Shown here: one piece after another, positions 30,737-38,647 of the stretch | Numbering within the stretch: position 1 is the first letter of the stretch | How the letters are laid out: every line of letters begins with the position of its first letter | Assembly: GCF_036345015.1 (NCBI RefSeq) | Contig: NZ_CP084098.1 | Location: 1,625,326 to 1,689,325, forward strand | Reading direction: 5' to 3' | Source: Cyanobacterium sp. Dongsha4 | GTDB lineage: Bacteria; Cyanobacteriota; Cyanobacteriia; Cyanobacteriales; Cyanobacteriaceae | DNA: 64,000 nt | Notes under the pieces: generated by a model | Database searches by the model: none | The model's input: only the letters and a program-made list of their open reading frames with translations | Told to the model about the DNA's origin: nothing | Made by a program: the position numbers and the translations under genes

Positions 30737-31050
30737 AGATAAATAACCTCACTTAAGATTTGTTTCCCGATGTGAGGTTTTAAACCTTTTTTCATAACTA
30801 AATCTACTTTTTTGCCTAACCTGTCACTAAATAAATTTTGTAACTTGCCATACTTTACCAAGCCAAATCTTGCTTCTGGCTTAAAAGTAACTAACAAATC
30901 TATATCGCTATTTTCCGTTTCTTCTCCTCTCACATAAGAGCCAAATAATCCTAATTCATCTATTTGATATTCTTCTTCAATTTCTAACTTTATTTTTTTG
31001 ATGTTTTCTTTGAGAATGTCTAATTTATTCTTTTTAACCGTTAGCGTCAT
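30733..31050 (-). CDS. mntA: MntA-like nucleotidyltransferase antitoxin
   Basis: The 105-residue minimal nucleotidyltransferase has the catalytic pattern G-S-x10-D-x-D (GSYVRGEETENSDID). A strong ribosome site (TAGGAGGATGTAAA) precedes the ATG at 31050, stronger than any for hepT, which fits antitoxin-first expression. The gene order mntA-hepT with 4-bp overlap is the standard toxin-antitoxin arrangement. Confidence 0.88.
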   Translation of the reverse strand: MTLTVKKNKLDILKENIKKIKLEIEEEYQIDELGLFGSYVRGEETENSDIDLLVTFKPEARFGLVKYGKLQNLFSDRLGKKVDLVMKKGLKPHIGKQILSEVIYL

Positions 31051-31292
31051 TTTTACATCCTCCTATCTTCATAAAATTGGCAATATAAGAGTAATTTAGT
31101 TTACTTATATCTTTGTTTTCATTTTACCTAAATAATCGATAAAATTAATGAAAATAGTTAACAATTCAAAGAGAATTTCTGTTAATTGCTTTTCCTTAAA
31201 TCTTCTAAGATTATATTGATTATTATTTATTGACAAAAAAACTTTATCATTTTTTACATTGTCTGTTTCTTTACCCCAATAATTTGTTAGTT

Positions 31293-32066
31293 ATGACTAT
31301 TATTAAATCATTTCTTTTTTCCATAACCCTATGTTTATACTTAGTTTCCTCGCCTTTGGTGAAAAGCGCAGAATGGGAGGAAATTCAAGCTAGGGGTAAA
31401 ATTATTGTTGGAGTTAAAGATAATTTACCACCACTAGGTTTTACTGACCAAAACGGTAATTTACAGGGATTTGAAATTGATTTAGCTCATAAATTGGCAG
31501 AAGAATTATTGGGGGATAAACAAGCAATTAAGTTTGTACCTCTCCTCAATCAAGATAGGCTAAATGCTGTCATAGAAGATGATGTGGACATTGCGATCGC
31601 ATCTATTACTTTTAATTCTTCCCGTCAAAGATTGGTGGATTTTAGTGACATTTACTATTTTTCTGGGACAGGGATTATAGTCAAAAAAAATTCATTTTTT
31701 AACAATATTGGCAATATTTCGGGGAAAATAGGCATTTTAAGCCATTCAAGAGCGATCGCAGAAATTCAATATCAATTTCCACAACTATCATTACAAGGGG
31801 TTTCTAGTTATCAAGAAGCACTAGAATTAATGGAAAAAGGAGAAATACAAGGTTTTGCAGGAGATGTAATGGTTTTAACGGGTATAACTCAACAAACATC
31901 AAATTATCAGCTATTACCTCAAATTATTGGAGCATATCCCATTGCGATCGCACTTCCAAAAGGAAGAGAATATCAATCATTACGAAATCAAGTTAATCAG
32001 GTAATGAGAAAATTAAAGCAAGAAGATTGGTTTAAGGAAAAAGCTAAATTTTGGGGCTTACCGTGA
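31293..32066 (+). CDS. Periplasmic amino-acid-type solute-binding protein
   Basis: From the ATG at 31293 the product has 257 residues, with a signal peptide (basic MTIIKSF, hydrophobic core, cleavage near VKSA-EW). It is a family 3 solute-binding protein: GKIIVGVKDNLPPLGFTDQNG, LQGFEIDLAHKLAEELLG, DIAIASITFNSSRQRLVDFS. A frame-compatible TTG at 31230 would add 21 residues before the signal peptide, which makes no sense; that TTG is the start of a TTGACA hexamer. No permease or ATPase adjoins it, so it may serve a distant transporter. The exact ligand is unknown. Confidence 0.8.
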   Translation: MTIIKSFLFSITLCLYLVSSPLVKSAEWEEIQARGKIIVGVKDNLPPLGFTDQNGNLQGFEIDLAHKLAEELLGDKQAIKFVPLLNQDRLNAVIEDDVDIAIASITFNSSRQRLVDFSDIYYFSGTGIIVKKNSFFNNIGNISGKIGILSHSRAIAEIQYQFPQLSLQGVSSYQEALELMEKGEIQGFAGDVMVLTGITQQTSNYQLLPQIIGAYPIAIALPKGREYQSLRNQVNQVMRKLKQEDWFKEKAKFWGLP

Positions 32067-32256
32067 ATTTGAAAAGGGCAAAGGGCAAGAGGCAAACCCC
32101 CCTTTATCCCCCCTCGAGAGGGGAGAGGGCAAAGGTGAATTAGTGAATAGTTGAGAATTAAGAATTAAAAACCTCGTTCACGACTGAAAGGAGTGTACGA
32201 GCGCAGCGAATTCTCCGAACTCCGAACTCCGAACTCCGAACTCCGAACTCCGAACT
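32064..32256 (+). repeat. Composite spacer repeat with nested palindrome and CCGAACT array
   Basis: Order: GGGCAAAGGGCAAGAGGCAAA, a G/C-tract palindrome nested at 32097-32123, GGGCAAAGG, gagaattaagaattaaaa, the 47-nt module (32175-32221) shared with 6869-6915, then six exact CCGAACT units at 32215-32256. The nested palindrome shows one repeat family inserted in another. Confidence 0.75.
32097..32123 (-). repeat. Solitary G/C-tract palindromic repeat
   Basis: C6, TTTAT, C6, TCGAGA and a G4 tract. It has the same architecture as the repeats around the DUF559 gene, with a TCGAGA core in place of TTATTAA. No gene is associated. Confidence 0.75.
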
Positions 32257-32262
32257 CATTAC

Positions 32263-33381
32263 TTACTCATTGCCTAAGAGAAAATCCTGTAAAGAAGGTA
32301 CTTTTAATCGTTGTTTTTGAGTGTGAGATTTATGGGTTAAATCCATTAATAATTGAGAGTAAATCCCTTCAATAATAGAAGGTGCATTCATCTTATTATT
32401 ATCAATATTTTCTACTAATTGATTTACCACTCTGATAAATGGTGCGAGTCTGCCATCGTCAAACACTTGCGGAAAGGCTAACCTTTCAGGAATTTTTATT
32501 TCTTCTAAGGGTTGATTGTCCCTAGAAGCGTATAATTTAAAACCGTGTACATAATCCTTGAGGTTATCACTGCCTAAGACTAATGTGCCTTTTTCTCCGT
32601 AAATTTCTAGCCAATGACCGCGCCCTTGATAGGTAACTGAGCTAAGATTAACTTGTACTGGTGTGCCTTCATGCAATTCTAAGGTTATTAAACAGGTATC
32701 ATCAGCAGTAACAGGCTTTAATTGATTGTTAGCTAAAGGATCAGGGCGTTGGGGTATGGCACAGCCTAAATAAGCAGAAATTGTGGCTATTTCCCCGAAT
32801 AACCAGTTAATATAGTCAAAAGCATGAGATCCGATCGCACCTAATGCCCCTCCTCCTTTTTCTTTAACAGAATACCAATTCCATGCGCGGTTAGGATTAC
32901 CCCTAGATGCCACTAACCAATCGATTTTGATAAGTCTGGTTTTACCGACATAGTCATTATCTAAATATTCCTTGAGTAATTGCCATGCTGGAATAAAGCG
33001 AAATTCAAAGTCAGCGATGACAATTTTTTGTTTTTGTTTAGCTAAACGATAAATTTCCCTAGTTTCATAAACATTAAGATTCAGGGGTTTTTCGAGCAAA
33101 ATATGCTTATTGTGGTTAAGGGCGATTTTTGCCATGTCATAGTGCAGAAACGGAGGGGTAGAAATACTGACTATATCTACTTCTGGTAAACGGCAAATAT
33201 CCTCTAAATCATCCATTGCATGGGGAATATTATACTCAGATGCTATGGCTTTTGCTTTATCTAAGACACGATGATGTATGGCCACCACTTCTGTGTGAGG
33301 GTGAAGTTGAAAGGCAGGTAAATGAATTTGTTTCCCAAAACCCGTGCCAACAATGGCAACGCCTAGTTTTTTTTCTGTCAT
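32263..33381 (-). CDS. Gfo/Idh/MocA-family oxidoreductase
   Basis: From the ATG at 33381 the protein has 372 residues. An N-terminal Rossmann fold (LGVAIVGTGFGKQIHLPAF) and the EKP signature (LLEKPLNLN) mark an NAD(P)-dependent sugar or polyol dehydrogenase; the C-terminal domain (WNWYSVKEKGGGALGAIGSH) is typical. A longer frame starts at a TTG (33396), but ATG is the better choice. The substrate is unknown. The gene is solitary, with repeats on both sides. Confidence 0.85.
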   Translation of the reverse strand: MTEKKLGVAIVGTGFGKQIHLPAFQLHPHTEVVAIHHRVLDKAKAIASEYNIPHAMDDLEDICRLPEVDIVSISTPPFLHYDMAKIALNHNKHILLEKPLNLNVYETREIYRLAKQKQKIVIADFEFRFIPAWQLLKEYLDNDYVGKTRLIKIDWLVASRGNPNRAWNWYSVKEKGGGALGAIGSHAFDYINWLFGEIATISAYLGCAIPQRPDPLANNQLKPVTADDTCLITLELHEGTPVQVNLSSVTYQGRGHWLEIYGEKGTLVLGSDNLKDYVHGFKLYASRDNQPLEEIKIPERLAFPQVFDDGRLAPFIRVVNQLVENIDNNKMNAPSIIEGIYSQLLMDLTHKSHTQKQRLKVPSLQDFLLGNE

Positions 33382-33420
33382 AGGAGAAATGTACAATTTA
33401 GAATGTAGAATTTAGAAAAA

Positions 33421-33441
33421 GGGAACAGGGAACAGGGAACA
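33421..33441. repeat. GGGAACA heptamer array
   Basis: Three exact GGGAACA units. The rest of the spacer to 33530 is a T- and C-rich stretch (ctccccactgcccactccct), again built from short repeating words. Confidence 0.7.
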
Positions 33442-33530
33442 GTGTATAGTTAATAATTAATAGTTATTTAGACTCTTCACTCCCCACTGCCCACTCCCTA
33501 CTTCCAACTCCTTACTTCACAATACCCCCA

Positions 33531-34517
33531 TTAGAAAAACCAACCGTAAGAGTGTAAACCTTTACCCAATAAATTGACTCCTAAATAACAAACCCATACC
33601 ACTAAAAAACCTCCTGCGGCTAAAAGAGCGGGTTTTCTTCCTTGCCAACCTTTGGTAATTCTGGCGTGTAAATAAGCGGCAAAGACTAACCATGTAATTA
33701 ATGCCCATGTTTCTTTGGGATCCCAACTCCAATAAGACCCCCATGCTTCATTTGCCCATACAGCCCCTGAAACAATGCCAATGGTTAATAGAGGGAAGCC
33801 TAAACCGATGATACGATAACTAATATTATCAAGGGTGTCCACTAAACTCAAGCGCTCTGGAGAAAGTTGATTGACGATAGTTTTCTCTTGGGTTAATACT
33901 GCTGTACCGCCTTGATTCTCAACTTCTGTGAGTTTTTCCGCTTGATAGTTTAATTTTAAGGCTTTAACATTACGGTAAGCTCCCGTACCAACAGAACTAC
34001 CTCTTAATTGAATCTCTTTACCTTGAGTTAAAATCAAAAATGCGATCGCAACTAATGAGCCTACCATCAAAGCAGAGTAACTAAACATCATGACACTAAC
34101 GTGCATCATCAACCAATTAGATTTTAAAGCAGGAACTAAAGGTTCGCTATGTTGCATTTCTGGAGGGAGAGAAAGAGTAGCAAAAGCGGCGATACCCATA
34201 GCAGTAGGAGCACTGACAACTCCCACTAAACGACTACCACTCATAGATTCTGCAATTAAATGCACAGTGGTAACACCCCACCCCAAAAAGAAAAGGGATT
34301 CATAGAGATTACTAATAGGGAAATAACCCCCTTCAATCCACCGCGCTAACAGTAGAGAGGCGATAGATAAATTACCGATAATCATGCCCATTGTACCGAG
34401 TTTAGGCAATATTGAAAAATTGGGAAAGGCTGTACCTACCCAATAAAATAACATGGTGATAAACAATACAGCGAAAGAAACGTTATCTAAAATATTTTCT
34501 AAACTAACTAAATCCAT
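33531..34517 (-). CDS. ccsA: Cytochrome c biogenesis protein CcsA (system II)
   Basis: The 328-residue polytopic membrane protein carries the haem-handling WWD motif ([18 protein letters not shown]) and the conserved histidines around it (YLHAR, GLHSYGW). With Ccs1/CcsB it delivers haem to apocytochromes in the lumen (cyt c6, cyt f). ccs1 is not adjacent. A soluble loop (about 165-225) is longer than the minimal core. It is also annotated as CcsB in the bacterial naming system. Confidence 0.9.
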   Translation of the reverse strand: MDLVSLENILDNVSFAVLFITMLFYWVGTAFPNFSILPKLGTMGMIIGNLSIASLLLARWIEGGYFPISNLYESLFFLGWGVTTVHLIAESMSGSRLVGVVSAPTAMGIAAFATLSLPPEMQHSEPLVPALKSNWLMMHVSVMMFSYSALMVGSLVAIAFLILTQGKEIQLRGSSVGTGAYRNVKALKLNYQAEKLTEVENQGGTAVLTQEKTIVNQLSPERLSLVDTLDNISYRIIGLGFPLLTIGIVSGAVWANEAWGSYWSWDPKETWALITWLVFAAYLHARITKGWQGRKPALLAAGGFLVVWVCYLGVNLLGKGLHSYGWFF

Positions 34518-34693
34518 AGGGTCAATATATTAAATTTATTTTCTATTATCCATGATGACTCACTCCAATTGCATCTACTCAAAAATTTATGTGGAGAAGA
34601 AGGTGATGAGGTGATGAAGGGAAGGTGTGAGAGACAGAAATCGGAGCTTAGGGGTTAATAGTTCAGAGTTATTAATTATTCACTATTCTCTAT

Positions 34694-35890
34694 TTAAGCA
34701 ATACTGCCTCTTTTTCTTGCTTCCTTGTAAGAAACCCCCACATTTTTGATTCCAGCTTTGATCATTTGTTCTTCTAATAAGGCAAAAAAACGAGTGCGAT
34801 CGCTTCCTTTGATTACAGCGAGATTATGAGCTTCAGCTAAAGCAACAGGATAGCCAAAACCCTTATCAACTTGAGCAAGGGTAATACTTAGAGATTGATT
34901 GAGGAGGGATTCATTTTCTGCTACCCATTGGGGAAATTCAACCCTAGCAATTTCTGAACCAACATGGAGATAACAGAAATAAATATGGTTTTCTTCTCCA
35001 TATAAATCTAAAATACGAGAATTACTACGGAATATAGCACTTCTTTCTCCTCGTTGTAAAAGGTGAGTCCAAAGATTAACATCTCTGAGGGGTTCAACTT
35101 TCTGACAGGGGGTTTTATCCACTTCTTCCCCACAAAATGCCATACAATTAGGATTATCGTAGGGACATAAAGGAAAACGAAGAAAGTTAATTGCCGATGT
35201 GCCACGGGAAGCACTAACATATCCCACGAAAGGAATTTTTGTCTGTCGTAAACTTTCCCATGCTTTTAGAATGGGATTCAAAATTTCTTCTCTAGCCTCA
35301 ACGGGTAAAGTTTCTAAAAACCAGTAAACCAATGAGCCATCCATCATAGCAAGGTTAGGGGTATCAAAATGCGCTCCGGGGGGATTTACCCAGGTACAAG
35401 CCATTTCTGCTAATACCTCGGCTTCAGCGACAGTGCGTCTATAACTCATCCATTCTTCGGTACGAATTCCCCATTTTCGGGATGCGTAGAGGTCTTCACT
35501 TTTATAGTATATTTCAGGAAGGGTATCAAGGAGAGGATGTAAATTCTGCCCATAATGCAACATAATTCGCCCAATATTGATCAAATAACAATAGGCAATT
35601 TCATGATGAGAGGGGGCAATTTGAGAACCATCTGCCGAAAAAACACTATGATTATTAGGTGCAATGGAAATTTTTACTTTTTTAGTAATCGATTCTTGAG
35701 GGGTGGCCGCAGTAAATAAGAGGCGATCGCTCCATTCTTTTTGAGCTTTAATAAAAGTATCTTGGTCTTTTTCGACTATAGCCAATAATTGTATTGCTTT
35801 TTCCAAACGCTGACTACTTTTTAGGGCTTCTTTCTGGATTTCTTGCCCCATATCTGGCATTTGACGGGCTAATTTTGCTAAATCTAACAC
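34694..35890 (-). CDS. NurA-domain nuclease-like protein with a four-Cys cluster
   Basis: The 398-residue protein resembles NurA, the nuclease that works with HerA in DNA end resection. Catalytic acidic motifs are visible: SADGSQ with Asp87 and MMDGSLVYW with Asp184. A helical insertion separates them. Residues 242-262 hold four cysteines (Cys242, 249, 253, 262) that could bind zinc or an Fe-S cluster. No herA-like ATPase is in the window. The nuclease call rests on the motifs and overall pattern. Confidence 0.75.
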   Translation of the reverse strand: MLDLAKLARQMPDMGQEIQKEALKSSQRLEKAIQLLAIVEKDQDTFIKAQKEWSDRLLFTAATPQESITKKVKISIAPNNHSVFSADGSQIAPSHHEIAYCYLINIGRIMLHYGQNLHPLLDTLPEIYYKSEDLYASRKWGIRTEEWMSYRRTVAEAEVLAEMACTWVNPPGAHFDTPNLAMMDGSLVYWFLETLPVEAREEILNPILKAWESLRQTKIPFVGYVSASRGTSAINFLRFPLCPYDNPNCMAFCGEEVDKTPCQKVEPLRDVNLWTHLLQRGERSAIFRSNSRILDLYGEENHIYFCYLHVGSEIARVEFPQWVAENESLLNQSLSITLAQVDKGFGYPVALAEAHNLAVIKGSDRTRFFALLEEQMIKAGIKNVGVSYKEARKRGSIA

Positions 35891-36018
35891 GGCTGTTTTT
35901 ATCTGGGTATTTGGGAATGAGGTGATTTGATAAATTTGGGGATTGGGCTGTTAGAGGAAAACCAGTTATGAGTTAGGGGTTAGGGATTAGAAGTTATTAA
36001 TTATCAACTATTTACCTT

Positions 36019-36047
36019 CCCCCCTCGAGAGGGGGGATATAGGGGGG
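36019..36047 (+). repeat. Solitary G/C-tract palindromic repeat
   Basis: C6, TCGAGA, G6, ATATA and G6. It is the reverse-oriented relative of the copy at 32097-32123 (same TCGAGA core and TTTG/CAAA flank). It sits downstream of the minus-strand DUF2470 gene, beside heptamer-like repeats at 35950-35990. Confidence 0.75.
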
Positions 36048-36066
36048 TTTGCCCCTTGCTCTTTTC

Positions 36067-36339
36067 TTAATTTCTAATAGATTTAAGCATTTCAACTAAT
36101 GTATGATGTGCATCTTTGGCATCAACTAGAGTATGATCAAAGTTAATTCTTAATGGTTTTTCCTCGTTATTATCTATAATTAGAAACATACCTTCATTAT
36201 CAATAGACAACATTTTTGCACTATTTAAGTGTTCTAAACTACCATAGTGTTTGGCATATAAGACTAAGGCATCTCCATGATCATCGTTCATATGTTTACA
36301 GATGCGATCGCTCACTGCGGTGGTAATAGTTTCACTCAT
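36067..36339 (-). CDS. DUF2470-domain protein
   Basis: The 90-residue protein is a stand-alone DUF2470 domain: ICKHMNDDHGDALVLYAKHY, then ML-SID-GM and a C-terminal amphipathic helix (AHHTLVEMLKSI). DUF2470 is known as the C-terminal part of haem-oxygenase-like HugZ and of pyridoxamine-oxidase-fold proteins; the His residues may bind haem. The function of the stand-alone form is not established. Confidence 0.85.
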   Translation of the reverse strand: MSETITTAVSDRICKHMNDDHGDALVLYAKHYGSLEHLNSAKMLSIDNEGMFLIIDNNEEKPLRINFDHTLVDAKDAHHTLVEMLKSIRN

Positions 36340-36484
36340 GGGTTAATAAATATGATCTTATAAAATAGCTTTTTGACAAATTATATCATCAAGTAACGGA
36401 AAGATGATCTAAGCAATAAAGCACTATTGATTAATGGTAGGATTTTAGAGTGTCTTTTTCCTAAGTATAGATCATTTAGCTATC

Positions 36485-37222
36485 ATGACTGTAATTAACT
36501 CTGTGAGAATTGTTTTAGTTGAACCGGCAGGAGAGAGAAATATTGGTTCAATTGCTAGGGTTATGCGTAATATGGGTTTAACGAAGTTAGTTATTGTCAA
36601 TCCTCATTGTAATCCTTTTTCCGAGGAGGCTAAAGTTATGGCAGTGCATGGAGTAGAGGTATTAGAAAAAGCGAAAATAGTTAATTCTATTCCCTCCGCA
36701 TTGCAAGGATGCCAAAGAGCCATTGCAACTACCGCCAGAGAAAGGGGAATTCCTACTCCTTTAGAAAAACCAAGAGATGTTATGGGATGGTTGCTAGAAG
36801 AAAATATTAACTCAGCTTTAGTTTTCGGTCCTGAAGATAGAGGATTAAGTAATCAGGAATTAAGCTATGCTCAAAGATTTGTCTGTATTCCCAGTAATCC
36901 TGAATATCCCTCTCTTAATTTAGCTCAGGCGGTGGGAGTTTGTGCCTATGAGTTATATCAAGAATTTCTTAATCAAAACCAAAAAACAGTAATTGACTCA
37001 GAAACAGAAAAACATGATGATTTAGCTGATTTAAAAGCCTTAGAAGGTTATTATCAACATTTAGAGTCGGTTTTGCTACAGGTTAATTATTTATATCCCC
37101 ATACTGCTAAAGCAACAATGGAAAAAATTAAGCGTATTGTCAACCGTAGTGATTTAAAAACCCAAGAGTTAGCTATGTTGAGAGGGATGTTAAGACAAGT
37201 GGAATGGGGAATTAAAAATTAA
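36485..37222 (+). CDS. SPOUT RNA 2'-O-methyltransferase, TrmJ/TrmH type
   Basis: The 245-residue protein has the three SPOUT motifs: NIGSIARVMRNMG with catalytic-type Asn19/Arg26, LVFGPEDRGLSN and IPSNPEYPSLNLAQAVGVCA. It should methylate a tRNA ribose, using SAM in a trefoil knot. The C-terminal helical extension (about 170-245) fits the TrmJ subgroup (tRNA position 32). The exact target is inferred. Confidence 0.85.
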   Translation: MTVINSVRIVLVEPAGERNIGSIARVMRNMGLTKLVIVNPHCNPFSEEAKVMAVHGVEVLEKAKIVNSIPSALQGCQRAIATTARERGIPTPLEKPRDVMGWLLEENINSALVFGPEDRGLSNQELSYAQRFVCIPSNPEYPSLNLAQAVGVCAYELYQEFLNQNQKTVIDSETEKHDDLADLKALEGYYQHLESVLLQVNYLYPHTAKATMEKIKRIVNRSDLKTQELAMLRGMLRQVEWGIKN

Positions 37223-37416
37223 GAGTTAACTATTTTTTATTTTTTGTTTAACATTGCTGAGTAAACACATAAAACACAGAAAAAACTAGGTGAAAATAGA
37301 AAGCCAAAGTCTAAATATGGTTTACTTTTGCCTTTTGCCCTCGTCCTTTTCCTTACCTTAATTCTTTGATTAACTAATCGAGTATATACTTTAAATAAAT
37401 TACGATAATTTTTGTT

Positions 37417-38427
37417 ATGACGATTGTAAATGCCTACGCCGCCCACGAAATAGGAGGGATACTCAAGCCTTTTCAATATCAATTACCCCCCATTGGTGCT
37501 TATGAAGTTGATATTCAAGTACAGCATTGCGGTATTTGTCATAGTGACTTAAGTTTGCTGGAAAATGCTTGGGGTGTTACTCAATATCCTTTTGTACCGG
37601 GTCATGAAATTGTTGGTACTGTTTTGGCTGTCGGACAAGATGTAGTTCACTTAAAAAAAGGCGATCGCGTCGGCTTGGGATGGCACTCAGCATATTGTTT
37701 ACACTGTGATCAATGTTTAACTGGTAATCATAATATGTGTTACTCTGCTCAAGCTACTATCGTGGGCAGACATGGAGGATTCGCCGATATAGTTAGGGCA
37801 AAAGTTCCTAGTGTAGTTAAATTACCCGATTCTGTGGATATGCGTACTGCAGGACCTTTGCTTTGTGGTGGTATAACGGTTTTTAATCCTTTAATTCAAT
37901 TCAATATTTTGCCAACGGCTAAAGTGGGAGTGATTGGCATAGGTGGTTTAGGTCATATTGCGGTGCAGATTCTTCGGGCTTGGGGATGTGAGGTAACTGC
38001 TTTTACTTCTAGTGAGTCAAAAATAGAAGAAGCCTTAAAAATGGGGGCAAATAAAACTCTTAACTCTAGGGATTCAGAGGAGTTAAAGTCGGCAGAAAAT
38101 AGTTTTGATTTGATTCTCTCTACTGTTAATGTTGAGCTTGATTGGAGTACATATTTAAGTTTACTAAAGCCAAAAGGTCGTCTTCATCTTTTAGGGGTGG
38201 TTCTTGAACCCTTAAACCTCAGTGTTTCTTCTTTGCTTTCACGACAAAAATCCGTTTCTGCTTCCCCTGTAGGTAGTCCAAATGCGATCGCACAAATGTT
38301 GGAGTTTTGCCAAAGACATAATATAAAGCCCATCACACAACATTTTCCCCTCAAGGAAGTGAATGAAGCAATGGAACATTTGAGAGCTGGAAAAGCCCGT
38401 TATCGAGTGGTGTTAGACATGAATTGA
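37417..38427 (+). CDS. Zinc-dependent alcohol dehydrogenase (CAD/YahK type)
   Basis: The 336-residue medium-chain dehydrogenase has catalytic zinc ligands in CGICHSDL and GHEIVG, the structural zinc site ([15 protein letters not shown]) and a GIGGLGHIA nucleotide-binding motif. Length and sequence resemble Synechocystis Slr1192, an NADP-dependent alcohol/aldehyde dehydrogenase. It should interconvert aldehydes and primary alcohols; the physiological substrate is unknown. The gene is solitary. Confidence 0.88.
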   Translation: MTIVNAYAAHEIGGILKPFQYQLPPIGAYEVDIQVQHCGICHSDLSLLENAWGVTQYPFVPGHEIVGTVLAVGQDVVHLKKGDRVGLGWHSAYCLHCDQCLTGNHNMCYSAQATIVGRHGGFADIVRAKVPSVVKLPDSVDMRTAGPLLCGGITVFNPLIQFNILPTAKVGVIGIGGLGHIAVQILRAWGCEVTAFTSSESKIEEALKMGANKTLNSRDSEELKSAENSFDLILSTVNVELDWSTYLSLLKPKGRLHLLGVVLEPLNLSVSSLLSRQKSVSASPVGSPNAIAQMLEFCQRHNIKPITQHFPLKEVNEAMEHLRAGKARYRVVLDMN

Positions 38428-38647
38428 GATATTGGGGTATTGGGGAGAAACTAATTATTAAAGTGCTGAAGTCACTAATTGTTCATTACCTTTCCCCTTT
38501 GCCCTTTGTACATTTACCATTCCCGATAAAAACTAAAAATTATAGATTAATTCACCAATATCGAAAATTCTTTGTTAGGAATTAGGAATTAAGAGAGATA
38601 ATTGAAGATTCAGGAGAAATAATTTAACTTCAGTCATCACAGAATCT

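Noticed and set aside
31230-31292. TTG start 21 codons upstream of the solute-binding protein
   Set aside because: It would put a second hydrophobic stretch before a proper signal peptide, and the TTG is part of a TTGACA hexamer. ATG at 31293 fits better.
32193-32375. 60-codon frame over the CCGAACT array
   Set aside because: The repeated SELRTPN peptide is just the translated heptamer array.
37237-37482. 81-codon minus-strand frame
   Set aside because: It overlaps the alcohol dehydrogenase start and spacer DNA, is rich in Lys/Arg, and has no ribosome site.
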